59,209 bases of DNA from Pseudomonas poae (GCF_001439785.1 NZ_JYLI01000028.1:1-59209), one strand, 5' to 3'. Shown: positions 16,804 through 25,893, numbered from the stretch's first letter. Numbers and translations: made by a program. Notes: a model not told the origin generated them from the letters alone.

Positions 16804-17805
16804 TTATTCGGCGTTGCACAGCGCCAGGCAGTTATCCAGCATGCGGTTGGAGAAGCCCCACTCGTTGTCGTACCAGGCCAGTACTTTGAGCAGCTTTCCG
16901 CTGGCCTTGGTGTGGTTGGCGTCGAAGATCGACGACAGCGGATTATGGTTGAAGTCACTGGAAACCAGCGGCAGCGTGTTGTAGCCGAGGATCTTCGAAT
17001 GCTGGCTGGCTTCCTTGAGCAGCGCGTTGACCTCGTCGGCCGTGGCTTCTTTTTTCAGTTGCACGGTGAGGTCGACCAGCGACACGTTGATCACTGGTAC
17101 TCGCACCGCCATGCCGGTCAGCTTGCCCGCCAGTTCCGGCAATACCAGGCCCACCGCTTCGGCTGCGCCGGTCTTGCTCGGGATCATGTTCTGCGTGGCC
17201 GAACGCGCGCGGTACGGGTCGGTGTGGTAGACGTCGGTGAGGTTCTGGTCGTTGGTGTAGGCGTGAATCGTGGTCATCAGGCCGCTTTCGATGCCCAGCT
17301 CGCGGTGCAGCACCTGAGCCACGGGCGCCAGGCAGTTGGTGGTGCAGGATGCGTTGGAAATAATCTGGTGGGACTGGCGCAAAATGTCGTGGTTGACGCC
17401 GTACACCACGGTGGCGTCCGCGCCCTTGGCCGGTGCGGAGATGATCACCTTGCGTGCGCCGGCGGTAATATGGGCGGCAGCCTTGTCACGGTCGGTGAAC
17501 AGGCCGGTGCATTCGAACACCACGTCGATCTTGTGCGCGGCCCATGGCAGGTCGGCCGGGTTGCGAATGGCACTGACGGCAATCCGGTCACCATTGACGG
17601 TCAGGCTTTCCTGATCGTGGGCGACCTCTGCGTCGAAAGTGCCATGTACGGTGTCGAATTTGAGCAGGTGGGCGTTGATCGAACTGTCGCCCAGGTCGTT
17701 GATGGCGACGATCTGCAAATCCTGGCGGTAGCCTTGGGTATACAGTGCGCGCAGGACATTACGGCCGATACGACCAAAACCATTGATTGCGATACGAAGA
17801 GTCAT
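16804..17805 (-). CDS. gap: Glyceraldehyde-3-phosphate dehydrogenase, type I
   Basis: 333 residues, cytoplasmic, oxidising glyceraldehyde-3-phosphate to 1,3-bisphosphoglycerate in the lower part of the Entner-Doudoroff route. The N-terminal INGFGRIGRNVLRAL is the Rossmann NAD site, the catalytic cysteine is C154 in SNASCTTNC, and WYDNEWGFSNRMLDN closes the protein. It is transcribed divergently from edd. Two HexR boxes in the 221-bp space between them indicate glucose-responsive control, as known for gap-1 in P. putida. Confidence 0.95.
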   Translation of the reverse strand: MTLRIAINGFGRIGRNVLRALYTQGYRQDLQIVAINDLGDSSINAHLLKFDTVHGTFDAEVAHDQESLTVNGDRIAVSAIRNPADLPWAAHKIDVVFECTGLFTDRDKAAAHITAGARKVIISAPAKGADATVVYGVNHDILRQSHQIISNASCTTNCLAPVAQVLHRELGIESGLMTTIHAYTNDQNLTDVYHTDPYRARSATQNMIPSKTGAAEAVGLVLPELAGKLTGMAVRVPVINVSLVDLTVQLKKEATADEVNALLKEASQHSKILGYNTLPLVSSDFNHNPLSSIFDANHTKASGKLLKVLAWYDNEWGFSNRMLDNCLALCNAE

Positions 17806-17829
17806 TGGAAAGTGCCTGTCGTCGATTTG

Positions 17830-17844
17830 TTGTAAGAATTACAA
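17830..17844. promoter_or_regulatory. HexR operator, gap-proximal
   Basis: TTGTAAGAATTACAA matches TTGT-N7-ACAA exactly and is palindromic apart from its central region. It lies 25 bp upstream of the gap start. HexR releases DNA on binding 2-keto-3-deoxy-6-phosphogluconate. Confidence 0.75.
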
Positions 17845-17891
17845 GATTATTCGCATAAAAATAGAAAACAAGCCTTTTTAGTGGCAATATT

Positions 17892-17906
17892 TTGTTCAAT
17901 CTACAA
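17892..17906. promoter_or_regulatory. HexR operator, edd-proximal
   Basis: TTGTTCAATCTACAA, again TTGT-N7-ACAA, 120 bp upstream of edd. Its centre is 62 bp from the centre of the first box. Confidence 0.7.
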
Positions 17907-18026
17907 CGAGTGACCTGAATCAACTGGTCCGATGATCCAAACGACACCCCTGCCATCCCATGCGCGCGGGCGTTTGATCAGCATAGACACTCAGGTCGCC
18001 ACATCCGTTAGCCTGGAGTTCTACAC

Positions 18027-19853
18027 ATGCATCCCCGCGTCCTTGAGGTCACCGAACGGCTTATCGCCCGCAGCCGCGCCACCCGTGAGGCCTACCTTGC
18101 GCTCATTCGCGGCGCAGCCAGCGACGGCCCGATGCGCGGTAAGCTGCAATGCGCCAACTTCGCCCACGGCGTGGCCGGTTGCGGCACTGAAGATAAAAAT
18201 AGTCTGCGCATGATGAATGCCGCCAACGTGGCAATTGTTTCTTCATATAACGACATGCTCTCGGCGCATCAGCCGTACGAACACTTCCCGCAACAGATCA
18301 AGACAGCCCTGCGCGAAGTCGGCTCGGTCGGCCAGTTCGCCGGCGGCACCCCGGCCATGTGCGACGGCGTCACCCAGGGCGAGCCCGGCATGGAACTGAG
18401 CCTGCTCAGCCGCGAAGTGATCGCGATGTCCACGGCGGTCGCGCTGTCCCACAACATGTTCGACGCCGCGCTGATGCTGGGTATCTGCGACAAGATCGTG
18501 CCGGGCCTGATGATGGGCGCGCTGCGCTACGGCCACCTGCCAATGGTCTTCGTGCCGGGCGGTCCGATGCCGTCGGGCATTTCCAACAAGCAGAAAGCCG
18601 ATGTGCGCCAGCGCTACGCCGAAGGCAAGGCCAGCCGCGAAGAGCTGCTGGAATCGGAGATGAAGTCCTATCACAGCCCCGGCACCTGCACGTTCTATGG
18701 CACCGCCAACACCAATCAGCTGCTGATGGAAGTGATGGGCCTGCACCTGCCGGGCGCCTCGTTCGTCAACCCGTACACGCCGCTGCGTGACGCGCTGACC
18801 CGCGAAGCGGCGCACCAGGTCACGCGCCTGACCAAGGCCAACGGCAACTTCACCCCGATCGGCGAAATCGTCGACGAAAAATCCATCGTCAATTCCATCG
18901 TCGCCCTCAACGCCACCGGCGGTTCCACCAACCACACCCTGCATATGCCGGCCATCGCCATGTCGGCGGGCATCATCCTCACCTGGCAGGACATGGCCGA
19001 CCTCTCCGAGGTGGTGCCGACCCTGTCCCACGTTTATCCGAACGGCAAGGCTGACATCAACCACTTCCAGGCGGCGGGCGGCATGTCGTTCCTGATCCGC
19101 GAACTGCTCGAAGCCGGCCTGCTTCACGAAGACGTCAACACCGTGGCCGGCAAGGGTTTGAGCCGTTACACCCAGGAGCCGTTCCTGGTCGACGGCCAAC
19201 TGATCTGGCGCGAAGGCCCCATCGAAAGCCTCGACGAAACGATCCTGCGCCCCGTGGCTCGCGCGTTCTCGCCCGAAGGCGGCTTGCGCGTGATGGAAGG
19301 CAACCTCGGCCGTGGCGTGATGAAAGTGTCCGCCGTGGCGCCGGAGCACCAGGTGGTCGAAGCGCCGGCCGTGGTGTTCCAGGACCAGCAGGACCTGGCC
19401 GATGCCTTCAAGGCCGGTCAACTGGAAAAGGACTTTGTTGCGGTGATGCGCTTCCAGGGCCCGCGCTCCAACGGCATGCCCGAACTGCACAAGATGACGC
19501 CGTTTCTCGGCGTATTGCAGGACCGAGGTTTCAAAGTGGCGCTGGTCACCGATGGGCGCATGTCCGGCGCGTCAGGTAAGATCCCTGCCGCGATTCATGT
19601 GAACCCCGAAGCCCAGAGCGGCGGGCCGCTGGCGCGCGTGCGCGATGGCGATATCATTCGCGTGGATGGCGTTACCGGCACCCTGGAGCTTAAGGTGGAC
19701 GCCGAAGAATTTGCAGCGCGCGCACCCGCCACGGGCCTGTTGGGCAATAACGTGGGGGCCGGTCGCGAGCTGTTTGCATTCATGCGCTTGGCCGCAAGCT
19801 CCGCAGAGCAGGGCGCCAGCGCCTTTACCTCTGCCTTGGAGACGCTTAAGTGA
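18027..19853 (+). CDS. edd: 6-phosphogluconate dehydratase
   Basis: 608 residues, the usual Edd length. It converts 6-phosphogluconate to KDPG in the Entner-Doudoroff pathway and needs a [4Fe-4S] cluster. Family features include CANFAHGVAGCGTEDKNSLRMMNAANVA near the N-terminus, GICDKIVPGLMMGA, PGTCTFYGTANTNQ and VTDGRMSGASGKIPAAIHVNPEA. The start of glk overlaps its stop codon, so the two are coupled. The neighbouring HexR boxes point to induction by glucose-derived KDPG. Confidence 0.95.
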   Translation: MHPRVLEVTERLIARSRATREAYLALIRGAASDGPMRGKLQCANFAHGVAGCGTEDKNSLRMMNAANVAIVSSYNDMLSAHQPYEHFPQQIKTALREVGSVGQFAGGTPAMCDGVTQGEPGMELSLLSREVIAMSTAVALSHNMFDAALMLGICDKIVPGLMMGALRYGHLPMVFVPGGPMPSGISNKQKADVRQRYAEGKASREELLESEMKSYHSPGTCTFYGTANTNQLLMEVMGLHLPGASFVNPYTPLRDALTREAAHQVTRLTKANGNFTPIGEIVDEKSIVNSIVALNATGGSTNHTLHMPAIAMSAGIILTWQDMADLSEVVPTLSHVYPNGKADINHFQAAGGMSFLIRELLEAGLLHEDVNTVAGKGLSRYTQEPFLVDGQLIWREGPIESLDETILRPVARAFSPEGGLRVMEGNLGRGVMKVSAVAPEHQVVEAPAVVFQDQQDLADAFKAGQLEKDFVAVMRFQGPRSNGMPELHKMTPFLGVLQDRGFKVALVTDGRMSGASGKIPAAIHVNPEAQSGGPLARVRDGDIIRVDGVTGTLELKVDAEEFAARAPATGLLGNNVGAGRELFAFMRLAASSAEQGASAFTSALETLK

Positions 19854-20806
19854 AGTTAGCGCTGGTCGGTGATATCGGGGGCACCAATGCCCGTTTTGCG
19901 TTGTGGCGCGATCAGGCGCTGCATTCGATCCGGGTGCACGCCACGGCGGATCACCAGAGCCCGGAAGAGGCGATCAAGGTTTATCTCAAAGAAGAAGGCC
20001 TGGAAATCGGGGACATCGGCGCGGTGTGCCTGTCGGTGGCCGGGCCGGTGAGCGGTGATGAATTCAGGTTCACCAACAACCACTGGCGCCTGAGCAAGAC
20101 GGCGTTCTGCCAGGCCTTGCAGGTGGATGAGCTGCTGCTGGTGAATGATTTTTCGGCGATGGCCCTGGGCATGACCCGCCTGCAGCCCGATGAATTTCGC
20201 GTGGTCTGCGAAGGCACGCCGGAGCCATTGCGCCCGGCCGTGGTGATCGGGCCGGGTACGGGGCTGGGCGTGGGTACGTTGCTGGACCTTGGTGCGGGCC
20301 GTTTTGCCGCGTTGCCCGGGGAAGGCGGTCATGTCGACCTGCCCTTGAGCAGCGTGCGCGAAACCCAGCTGTGGCAGCACATTCACAGCGAGATCGGCCA
20401 CGTCAGCGCCGAGACCGCGTTGAGCGGTGGCGGGCTGCCGCGTCTGTACCGGGCGATCTGCGCGGTGGATGGGCACGCGCCGGTGCTGGACACCCCTGAA
20501 GCCATCACGGCGGCCGGTCTGGCTGGCGACCCGGTGGCGATGGAGGTGTTGGATCAATTCAGCATCTGGCTGGGTCGGGTCGCCGGCAACAATGTACTCA
20601 CCACCGGCGGGCGCGGCGGCGTGTACATCGTGGGCGGCGTGATCCCCCGGTTTGCCGACTTCTTCATCAACAGCGGTTTCGCCAAAAGCTTTGCGGACAA
20701 GGGCTGCATGAGCGACTACTTCAAGGGGATCCCGGTGTGGCTGGTAACCGCGCCGTATTCCGGATTGACCGGGGCGGGTGTGGCGCTTGAGCAGGCCTTT
20801 GGGTAG
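19850..20806 (+). CDS. glk: Glucokinase
   Basis: 318 residues, starting at a GTG inside the AAGTGA end of edd. The ATP-binding motif GDIGGTNARFAL lies at the N-terminus, and GPGTGLGVGTLL and GEGGHVDLPLSS are the catalytic-region motifs of the bacterial Glk (not ROK) family. It phosphorylates cytoplasmic glucose to glucose-6-phosphate. It is the second gene of the edd-glk-gltR-gtrS operon. Confidence 0.93.
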   Translation: MKLALVGDIGGTNARFALWRDQALHSIRVHATADHQSPEEAIKVYLKEEGLEIGDIGAVCLSVAGPVSGDEFRFTNNHWRLSKTAFCQALQVDELLLVNDFSAMALGMTRLQPDEFRVVCEGTPEPLRPAVVIGPGTGLGVGTLLDLGAGRFAALPGEGGHVDLPLSSVRETQLWQHIHSEIGHVSAETALSGGGLPRLYRAICAVDGHAPVLDTPEAITAAGLAGDPVAMEVLDQFSIWLGRVAGNNVLTTGGRGGVYIVGGVIPRFADFFINSGFAKSFADKGCMSDYFKGIPVWLVTAPYSGLTGAGVALEQAFG

Positions 20807-20882
20807 GCATTGAGTGCCCCCGATAGCGGCCTAAAGGGCACCAGATGCTTTAAGCTTGTCCCCACCACCCAGGAGGACCCCC

Positions 20883-21617
20883 GTGAGCGTAATCAGTAAA
20901 TCCATTCTCCTCGTCGACGACGACCAGGAAATCCGCGAATTGCTGCAAACCTACCTCAGTCGCGCCGGCTTCCAGGTGCGTGGCGTGCCTGACGGCGCGG
21001 GGTTCCGCCAGGCGATGAACGAGGCGCCGTGCGACTTGGTCATTCTCGACGTGATGTTGCCGGACGAAGACGGCTTCAGCCTGTGCCGCTGGATTCGCCA
21101 GCATCCGCGTCAGGCGCAGGTGCCGATCATCATGCTCACCGCCAGTTCCGACGAAGCCGACCGCGTGATCGGCCTGGAGTTGGGCGCCGATGACTATATC
21201 GGCAAGCCCTTCAGCCCACGCGAGTTGCAGGCGCGAATCAAGGCGCTGTTGCGGCGCTGCCAGTTCGGCCAGGAGCGCAGCGGCACGGCAGATGTGCTGG
21301 TGTTCGATGAATGGCGCCTGGACATGATCAGCCACCGGCTGTTTCACGTGGACGGTGAAGAGGTGATTTTGTCCGGCGCCGATTTTGCCCTGCTCAAGTT
21401 ATTTCTCGATCACCCGCAACAGATTCTCGACCGCGATACCATCGGCAACGCCACCCGTGGTCGCGACCTGATGCCCCTGGACCGGATCGTCGATATGGCC
21501 GTCAGCCGCCTGCGCCAGCGCCTGCGCGACACCGAAAAACCGCCGAGGCTGATCCGCACCGTGCGCGGCAGCGGTTACCAACTGGCAGCCAGCGTGGTTG
21601 CCGGCAATGCCCACTGA
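20883..21617 (+). CDS. gltR: GltR, response regulator of glucose uptake
   Basis: OmpR-family regulator, 244 residues from a GTG preceded by AGGAGGA (20870-20876). Receiver domain with DDD at 12-14 and phosphoacceptor D56 (VILDVMLPDEDG), then a winged-helix domain ending RTVRGSGYQLAAS. With GtrS it controls glucose transport genes in response to 2-ketogluconate in P. aeruginosa. In most relatives the gtsABCD glucose ABC transporter follows the pair; here it does not. Confidence 0.88.
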   Translation: MSVISKSILLVDDDQEIRELLQTYLSRAGFQVRGVPDGAGFRQAMNEAPCDLVILDVMLPDEDGFSLCRWIRQHPRQAQVPIIMLTASSDEADRVIGLELGADDYIGKPFSPRELQARIKALLRRCQFGQERSGTADVLVFDEWRLDMISHRLFHVDGEEVILSGADFALLKLFLDHPQQILDRDTIGNATRGRDLMPLDRIVDMAVSRLRQRLRDTEKPPRLIRTVRGSGYQLAASVVAGNAH

Positions 21618-23076
21618 GTCGGTCACCGAACGCCGACGCCGCTTTCCCATCCCACGCTCGCTGCTGGGGCGCATGCTCCTGCTGACCTTGCTGGTGGTGT
21701 TGTTTGCCCAGGCGCTGTCCAGCGTGATCTGGGTCTCGCAACTGCGCGCCACCCAGCTCGAAGGCCTGGTCACCAGCGCCCGCAGCCTGGCGCATTCGAT
21801 GACGGCCAGCGTGAGTTATTTCCGCTCGCTGCCGGTGGCCTATCGGCCCTTGGTGCTGGACCAATTGCGCAGCATGGGCGGCACGCGGTTTGTCGTGACC
21901 CTCAATGATCGACCGCTGGACATGGCGGTGCTGCCACAGACCCCGCGCAAGCAGGCGGTGTTGCAGGCGGTCGATGAGGTGCTGCGCCAAACCCTGGGCG
22001 GCGATGTGCTGATCTCGGTGGAGTTCGTCAGCGCCGAAGACCTGCGCATCTTCAATGCCGGCCTCAAGCTCGATGAACTGCCGCGCTCCTGGGCGCATTA
22101 CGCGCTGACCCTGGAGCCGGTGAACCCGCCGGTGCTGGTCACGCAGATCAAGCTTGCCCCCGGCGAGTGGCTGTACATCGCCTCGCTGTTGCCCGAGCCG
22201 TACACCAGCCTGGAAGAACAAGGCCTGCCGTCGCAGCAGGTGTGGTTTATCGTGCTGACCAGCGGCTTGCTGCTGCTGTTTATCGGCCTGTTGGTGCATT
22301 GGCAGAGTCGTCCGCTCAAACGCCTCGCACGGGCGGCGCGGGACATGTCCCTGGGCGCCGATGTGGAGCCGGTGGCCGAGGGCGGCGGCAGCGAAGTGGT
22401 GGAAGTGGGCCGCGCGTTCAATGCCATGCGCGAACGCATCAGTCGCTACCTGACCGAACGCAGCCAGTTGTTCAGTGCGATTTCCCACGACCTGCGCACG
22501 CCGATCACCCGCCTGCGCCTGCGCGTGGAACTGCTCGAAGACGAAAACCTGCAAACCAAGTTCGGCCGCGACCTGGACGAGCTGGAGCTGCTGGTGAAGG
22601 GCGCGCTGCAATGCGTGAAAGACACCGACATCCACGAGAACATCCAGCCGGTGGACCTTAATCATGTGCTCGAATGCCTGGTGGAGCCTTATCTGGCGCC
22701 CAACGGCAACGGTCGCGTGACGCTGAACGGGTATGCCCTGGCGGCGTATGCGGGCAAGCCGCTGGCGCTCAAGCGCTGCATCGGCAACCTGATCGACAAC
22801 GCCTTGAAGTATGGGCAGAACGCCCATTTGCACATTGAGGACGATGGCGCGCAGTTCATCCTGCATGTGGATGATGAAGGCCCCGGCGTGCCGGAGCAGC
22901 GTCTGGAGCAAGTGTTCGAACCGCACTTCCGCCTGGCCGGGCACCAGCAGGGGTACGGGTTGGGGCTGGGGATTGCGCGCAACATCGCCCATAGTCACGG
23001 CGGCGAAGTGAGTTTGCAGAACCTGCGTGAAGGTGGCCTGCGCGTCACCTTGCAGCTCCCCCGCGGATTAGACTGA
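21607..23076 (+). CDS. gtrS: GtrS (GltS), sensor histidine kinase
   Basis: 489 residues from the ATG at 21607, which overlaps the gltR stop; a TTG three codons earlier is less likely. Transmembrane helices at about 22-42 and 216-236 flank a periplasmic sensor. A HAMP region follows, then HisKA (FSAISHDLRTPITRLRLR) and HATPase (GYGLGLGIARNIAHSHGG). Partner of GltR. The gene is followed by a REPIN and then by a convergent AraC gene. Confidence 0.88.
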   Translation: MPTESVTERRRRFPIPRSLLGRMLLLTLLVVLFAQALSSVIWVSQLRATQLEGLVTSARSLAHSMTASVSYFRSLPVAYRPLVLDQLRSMGGTRFVVTLNDRPLDMAVLPQTPRKQAVLQAVDEVLRQTLGGDVLISVEFVSAEDLRIFNAGLKLDELPRSWAHYALTLEPVNPPVLVTQIKLAPGEWLYIASLLPEPYTSLEEQGLPSQQVWFIVLTSGLLLLFIGLLVHWQSRPLKRLARAARDMSLGADVEPVAEGGGSEVVEVGRAFNAMRERISRYLTERSQLFSAISHDLRTPITRLRLRVELLEDENLQTKFGRDLDELELLVKGALQCVKDTDIHENIQPVDLNHVLECLVEPYLAPNGNGRVTLNGYALAAYAGKPLALKRCIGNLIDNALKYGQNAHLHIEDDGAQFILHVDDEGPGVPEQRLEQVFEPHFRLAGHQQGYGLGLGIARNIAHSHGGEVSLQNLREGGLRVTLQLPRGLD

Positions 23077-23093
23077 ATATACGCAGGACTACC

Positions 23094-23180
23094 GTGGGAG
23101 CTGGCTTGCCTGCGATGGCGGTGGGTCAGTTAATACAATGGTGACTGGCACACCGCCATCGCAGGCAAGCCAGCTCCCAC
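23094..23180. repeat. REPIN downstream of gtrS
   Basis: GTGGGAGCTGGCTTGCCTGC begins at 23094; the far arm ends at 23180. The arms are perfect complements over about 30 bp, the longest perfect pair in the window. Confidence 0.9.
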
Positions 23181-23197
23181 ATTGTGCTGCGCGCGCA

Positions 23198-24127
23198 TCA
23201 GATGCTTTGGCGCAACCGGGCCAGGTCTCTCAGGGGCGGCGCACCAAACAGCCGGCTGTATTCCCGGCTGAACTGTGACGGGCTTTCATACCCCACCCGA
23301 TACCCCGCCGCCGACGCTTCCAGCCCTTCGGCGATCATCAACCGCCGCGCCTCCTGCAGGCGCAGTTGCTTCTGGTATTGCAGCGGGCTCATCGCGGTGA
23401 TCGCCTTGAAGCGGTGGTGCAAGGTCGAGACGCTCAAGTTCACTTCCCTGGCCAGGTCATCGATGCGCAACGGTTGCTCATAGTTGCCGTTCAACCAGGT
23501 GATCGCCTGGCTGACGCGATGGCTCTGACTGTTGGCCACGGCGATTTCATACAGCCGATAACCCTGCGGCCCACGCAGCAGGCGGTAGAGGATCTCGCGG
23601 TTGATCAGCGGCGCGAGCATCGCGATATCCTTTGGGGTGTCCAGCAGTCGCGCCAGGCGCAGCACTGCATCGAGCAGCGAGTGGTCGATGCGGTCTACAT
23701 ACATCCCGCGCGATGTCGGTCGCGAAGGCACGCCCATCGGGCCCGCTTCTGCAATCAGGGCCGTCAGTTGCGCCGGGTCGATATTGATGCGCACCGACAG
23801 GTTGGGGTCTTGCGGCGTGGCGTCGATGATCCTTCCGGCCACGGGCATCGCCACTGAAAACACCAGGTAGTTGAGCGGGTCGTAGGCAAAGATTTCATCA
23901 GCCAGGCGCACTTCCTTGCTGCCGCTGGCGAGGATGCACAGCGCAGGTTCCACCAGCACCGGCATGAAGTCGCGTGGCGTGTTTTGCCGGTTCAGGTACA
24001 GCGAGGTGATCGCCGTGCCGTAGGAACCTTCTTCCCAGGTATGGCGTTGCACGATGCTGGCGAGTTCAGCGCGCTGTTTTTCCATCTCGGCATCGAGGGG
24101 AAGATGCTTGGGGTCGGGCGACGACAT
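23198..24127 (-). CDS. AraC-family transcriptional regulator
   Basis: 309 residues. The N-terminal half is the AraC_N-type sensor domain (LYLNRQNTPRDFMPVLVEPALCILASGSKEV, FAYDPLNYLVFSVAMPVAG), and the C-terminal half is a double helix-turn-helix (LSVSTLHHRFKAITAMSPLQYQKQLRL, AAGYRVGYESPSQFSREYSRLFG). Regulators of this subgroup often sit next to an oxidoreductase they control; here no such neighbour is divergent within the next 300 bases, so the target is unknown. Confidence 0.85.
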   Translation of the reverse strand: MSSPDPKHLPLDAEMEKQRAELASIVQRHTWEEGSYGTAITSLYLNRQNTPRDFMPVLVEPALCILASGSKEVRLADEIFAYDPLNYLVFSVAMPVAGRIIDATPQDPNLSVRINIDPAQLTALIAEAGPMGVPSRPTSRGMYVDRIDHSLLDAVLRLARLLDTPKDIAMLAPLINREILYRLLRGPQGYRLYEIAVANSQSHRVSQAITWLNGNYEQPLRIDDLAREVNLSVSTLHHRFKAITAMSPLQYQKQLRLQEARRLMIAEGLEASAAGYRVGYESPSQFSREYSRLFGAPPLRDLARLRQSI

Positions 24128-24454
24128 GGAACGTCCTCTGCGTATTGCGTTGATGGCCTGAGCTTAGCGGTGGATCTTCCAAGCGTGTTATGTCGATTCT
24201 GCTCAATCCTTGCCTGATCCTGCGAGCAGGCGTGAATCAGGCAATGACGAGGGCGGTCATCGCCCGAAAATACTGAGCATGGTCTGGAATAAACCCCGGG
24301 CGGCTGACGTCCTCCCTACGCTTTTCGCAGGATTGTGCAATAAGCCTGCAGGATTCGACTAACCGCGCGCGCCGCTGCGGCCTTATCGTTGATCCTGTGG
24401 CAACACGCCCCCTCAGTGCTTGCCGAGCATCACTTCTCAACGGGAGAGTCGAAC
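24128..24454. other. 327-bp non-coding region between araC-type gene and monooxygenase gene
   Basis: No convincing gene. It holds the promoter of the AraC gene, a small hairpin GGGCG/CGCCC at 24251-24265, and GGAATAAA at 24286-24293 with CGTCC at 24309-24313. That pair has the spacing of an ECF-type -35/-10 and points toward the monooxygenase gene. A 67-codon minus-strand frame (24237-24440) looks like a chance opening. Confidence 0.5.
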
Positions 24455-24796
24455 ATGTCCACCCCCATTCCCGCGAGCCATATGGCCTTTATCCGTGCCC
24501 GTAGCGGGTGCAGCACCGAACTCGGTGCACGCTTGAGCAGTTTGATCGAACCGGGCCGTCAGGCTCAGGGTTGCCTGCAATTTTCGTTGCAGCATTCCCA
24601 CACCGATCCCGATGTATGGCTGGTCTCGGGCTTCTGGAGCAGCGAGCAGGCAATGAGTGCCTACTTCAATTCGCCGGCGCTGATGATCTTCACCGAGCTG
24701 TTGAACGATAGGGTGGTGCGCAGCATGGACTTCCAGACGTTCAGCGACGCCTCGGCCGTCAATGCCTATGGCGAGTACCTGCAACTGGCCGGTTAG
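24455..24796 (+). CDS. Antibiotic biosynthesis monooxygenase (ABM)-like small protein
   Basis: 113 residues, ferredoxin-like ABM fold inferred from the pattern RARSGCSTELGARLSSLIEPGRQAQGCLQF followed by DVWLVSGFWSSEQAMSAYFNSP. Members act as small monooxygenases or quinone-handling enzymes; the substrate cannot be told. GGGAGA at 24442-24447 fixes the ATG at 24455. An ECF-like promoter upstream would suggest stress control. Confidence 0.7.
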   Translation: MSTPIPASHMAFIRARSGCSTELGARLSSLIEPGRQAQGCLQFSLQHSHTDPDVWLVSGFWSSEQAMSAYFNSPALMIFTELLNDRVVRSMDFQTFSDASAVNAYGEYLQLAG

Positions 24797-24837
24797 GGTT
24801 TAGAATGGCCGACTTTCAATTGGCCAGGACCTGCCAC

Positions 24838-25083
24838 ATGGCACGCAAACAATTTGCCCATCACGAAGCCGTTTCCGCCGTAGTACCGGGTGAAGGGGGC
24901 TACAGCGCCGCCGTTGCCGTCAAAGCCCTGGACGGCATGGGCGCACCGCGGTTTCACAAGATCCTTGACGGGCAGCGCTTCAAGACGGCGTCCGATGCTG
25001 ATGACGCGGCCGCCGTGCAGCTTGAGCGATTGATCGATGTCGACGAAGAGGGCGTGCTGAAGTGGGAATCTGCCGCTAGCTGA
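24838..25083 (+). CDS. Conserved hypothetical small protein
   Basis: 81 residues from the ATG at 24838 (AGGA eight bases upstream); an earlier in-frame ATG at 24805 would add 11 residues. The protein is acidic at the C-terminus (DADDAAAVQLERLIDVDEEG) with a basic/aromatic core. No domain recognised. It is followed by a REP-like hairpin. Confidence 0.55.
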   Translation: MARKQFAHHEAVSAVVPGEGGYSAAVAVKALDGMGAPRFHKILDGQRFKTASDADDAAAVQLERLIDVDEEGVLKWESAAS

Positions 25084-25087
25084 AAAC

Positions 25088-25113
25088 GTGGGAAGGCGCT
25101 TGCCCCTTCCCAC
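25088..25113. repeat. Short REP-like hairpin
   Basis: GTGGGAAGG (25088-25096) pairs with CCTTCCCAC (25105-25113). It lies between convergent genes and may act as a bidirectional terminator. Confidence 0.55.
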
Positions 25114-25130
25114 ATTCGGTTGCCTTGCAA

Positions 25131-25763
25131 TCAGGGTTTGGTGGCACCCGGGCGGTACATCTTGAACAGCGCCTCCGGACCCAGCTGGAAGTAATCCGCC
25201 GGGCCGCCGCCACGCAGGATCGGCTCGGCGGCTGCGGTGTCGTAGATGCCGTCCTTGAGCAGCCACTTGGCAATGTGCACCGCCACCACCTCGCCCAGCA
25301 CCAGCCAGCTTGGCACCAACTCTTTGTCAGCGCGCTGCAACTGGATGATTTGCGTCACCTTGCACTCGAACGATACCGGGCTCTCGCCCACCCGTGGCAC
25401 GCCGACGATTTTCGAGGCCACCGGCGTCAGGCCTGACAGTTGGAACTCATCCACCTGCGGCGAGACGGCCGCACAACTCTGGTTCATCTGCTCGGCCAGC
25501 GGGCGGGTTGCCAGGTTCCAGACAAACTCGCCGGTCTGTTCGATGTTGTTCAGGCTGTCTTTGCGTCCGACACTGGAAAACCCAATGATCGGCGGAATGT
25601 AGTTGAACGCGTTGAAAAAGCTGTAGGGCGCCAGATTCAGGCAGCCCTCGCGGTCGTGGGACGAAATCCAGCCAATCGGGCGCGGGCCGACAATCGCGTT
25701 GAACGGATCATGGGGCAGGCCGTGGCCATTGGCGGGTTCGTAGAAGTGGATATCGTCAGACAT
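25131..25763 (-). CDS. Flavin reductase-like FMN-binding protein
   Basis: 210 residues from the ATG at 25763. The family signature is at the N-terminus: FNAIVGPRPIGWISS, then NLAPYSFFNAFNYIPPIIGFSS, the FMN-binding segment of flavin reductase-domain proteins. It probably reduces flavin or an FMN-bound substrate in the cytoplasm; the partner enzyme is not evident. It is a single gene bounded by hairpin repeats on both sides. Confidence 0.85.
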   Translation of the reverse strand: MSDDIHFYEPANGHGLPHDPFNAIVGPRPIGWISSHDREGCLNLAPYSFFNAFNYIPPIIGFSSVGRKDSLNNIEQTGEFVWNLATRPLAEQMNQSCAAVSPQVDEFQLSGLTPVASKIVGVPRVGESPVSFECKVTQIIQLQRADKELVPSWLVLGEVVAVHIAKWLLKDGIYDTAAAEPILRGGGPADYFQLGPEALFKMYRPGATKP

Positions 25764-25805
25764 GGCCTGTTCCGTACTCGGTTCTGGGGCACGCATCATA
25801 ACCAA

Positions 25806-25893
25806 TGTGGGAGCGGGCTTGCTCGCGAATGCGGTCTGTCAGTTATCGAATGGATGACTGACACTGCGCATTCGCGAGCAAGCCCGCTCCCAC
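25806..25893. repeat. REPIN upstream of the flavin reductase gene
   Basis: TGTGGGAGCGGGCTTGCTCG begins at 25806 and its complement ends at 25893. It lies between the flavin reductase gene and the stop of the permease gene. Confidence 0.88.

Noticed and set aside
18243..19490. 415-codon minus-strand frame opposite edd
   Set aside because: Antisense shadow; edd is fully supported by conserved motifs.
21502..22998. 498-codon minus-strand frame opposite gtrS
   Set aside because: Antisense shadow, His/Gln-rich, spans two real genes.
24237..24440. 67-codon minus-strand frame in the 327-bp gap
   Set aside because: Arg-rich, no ribosome-binding site, and overlaps a probable promoter.
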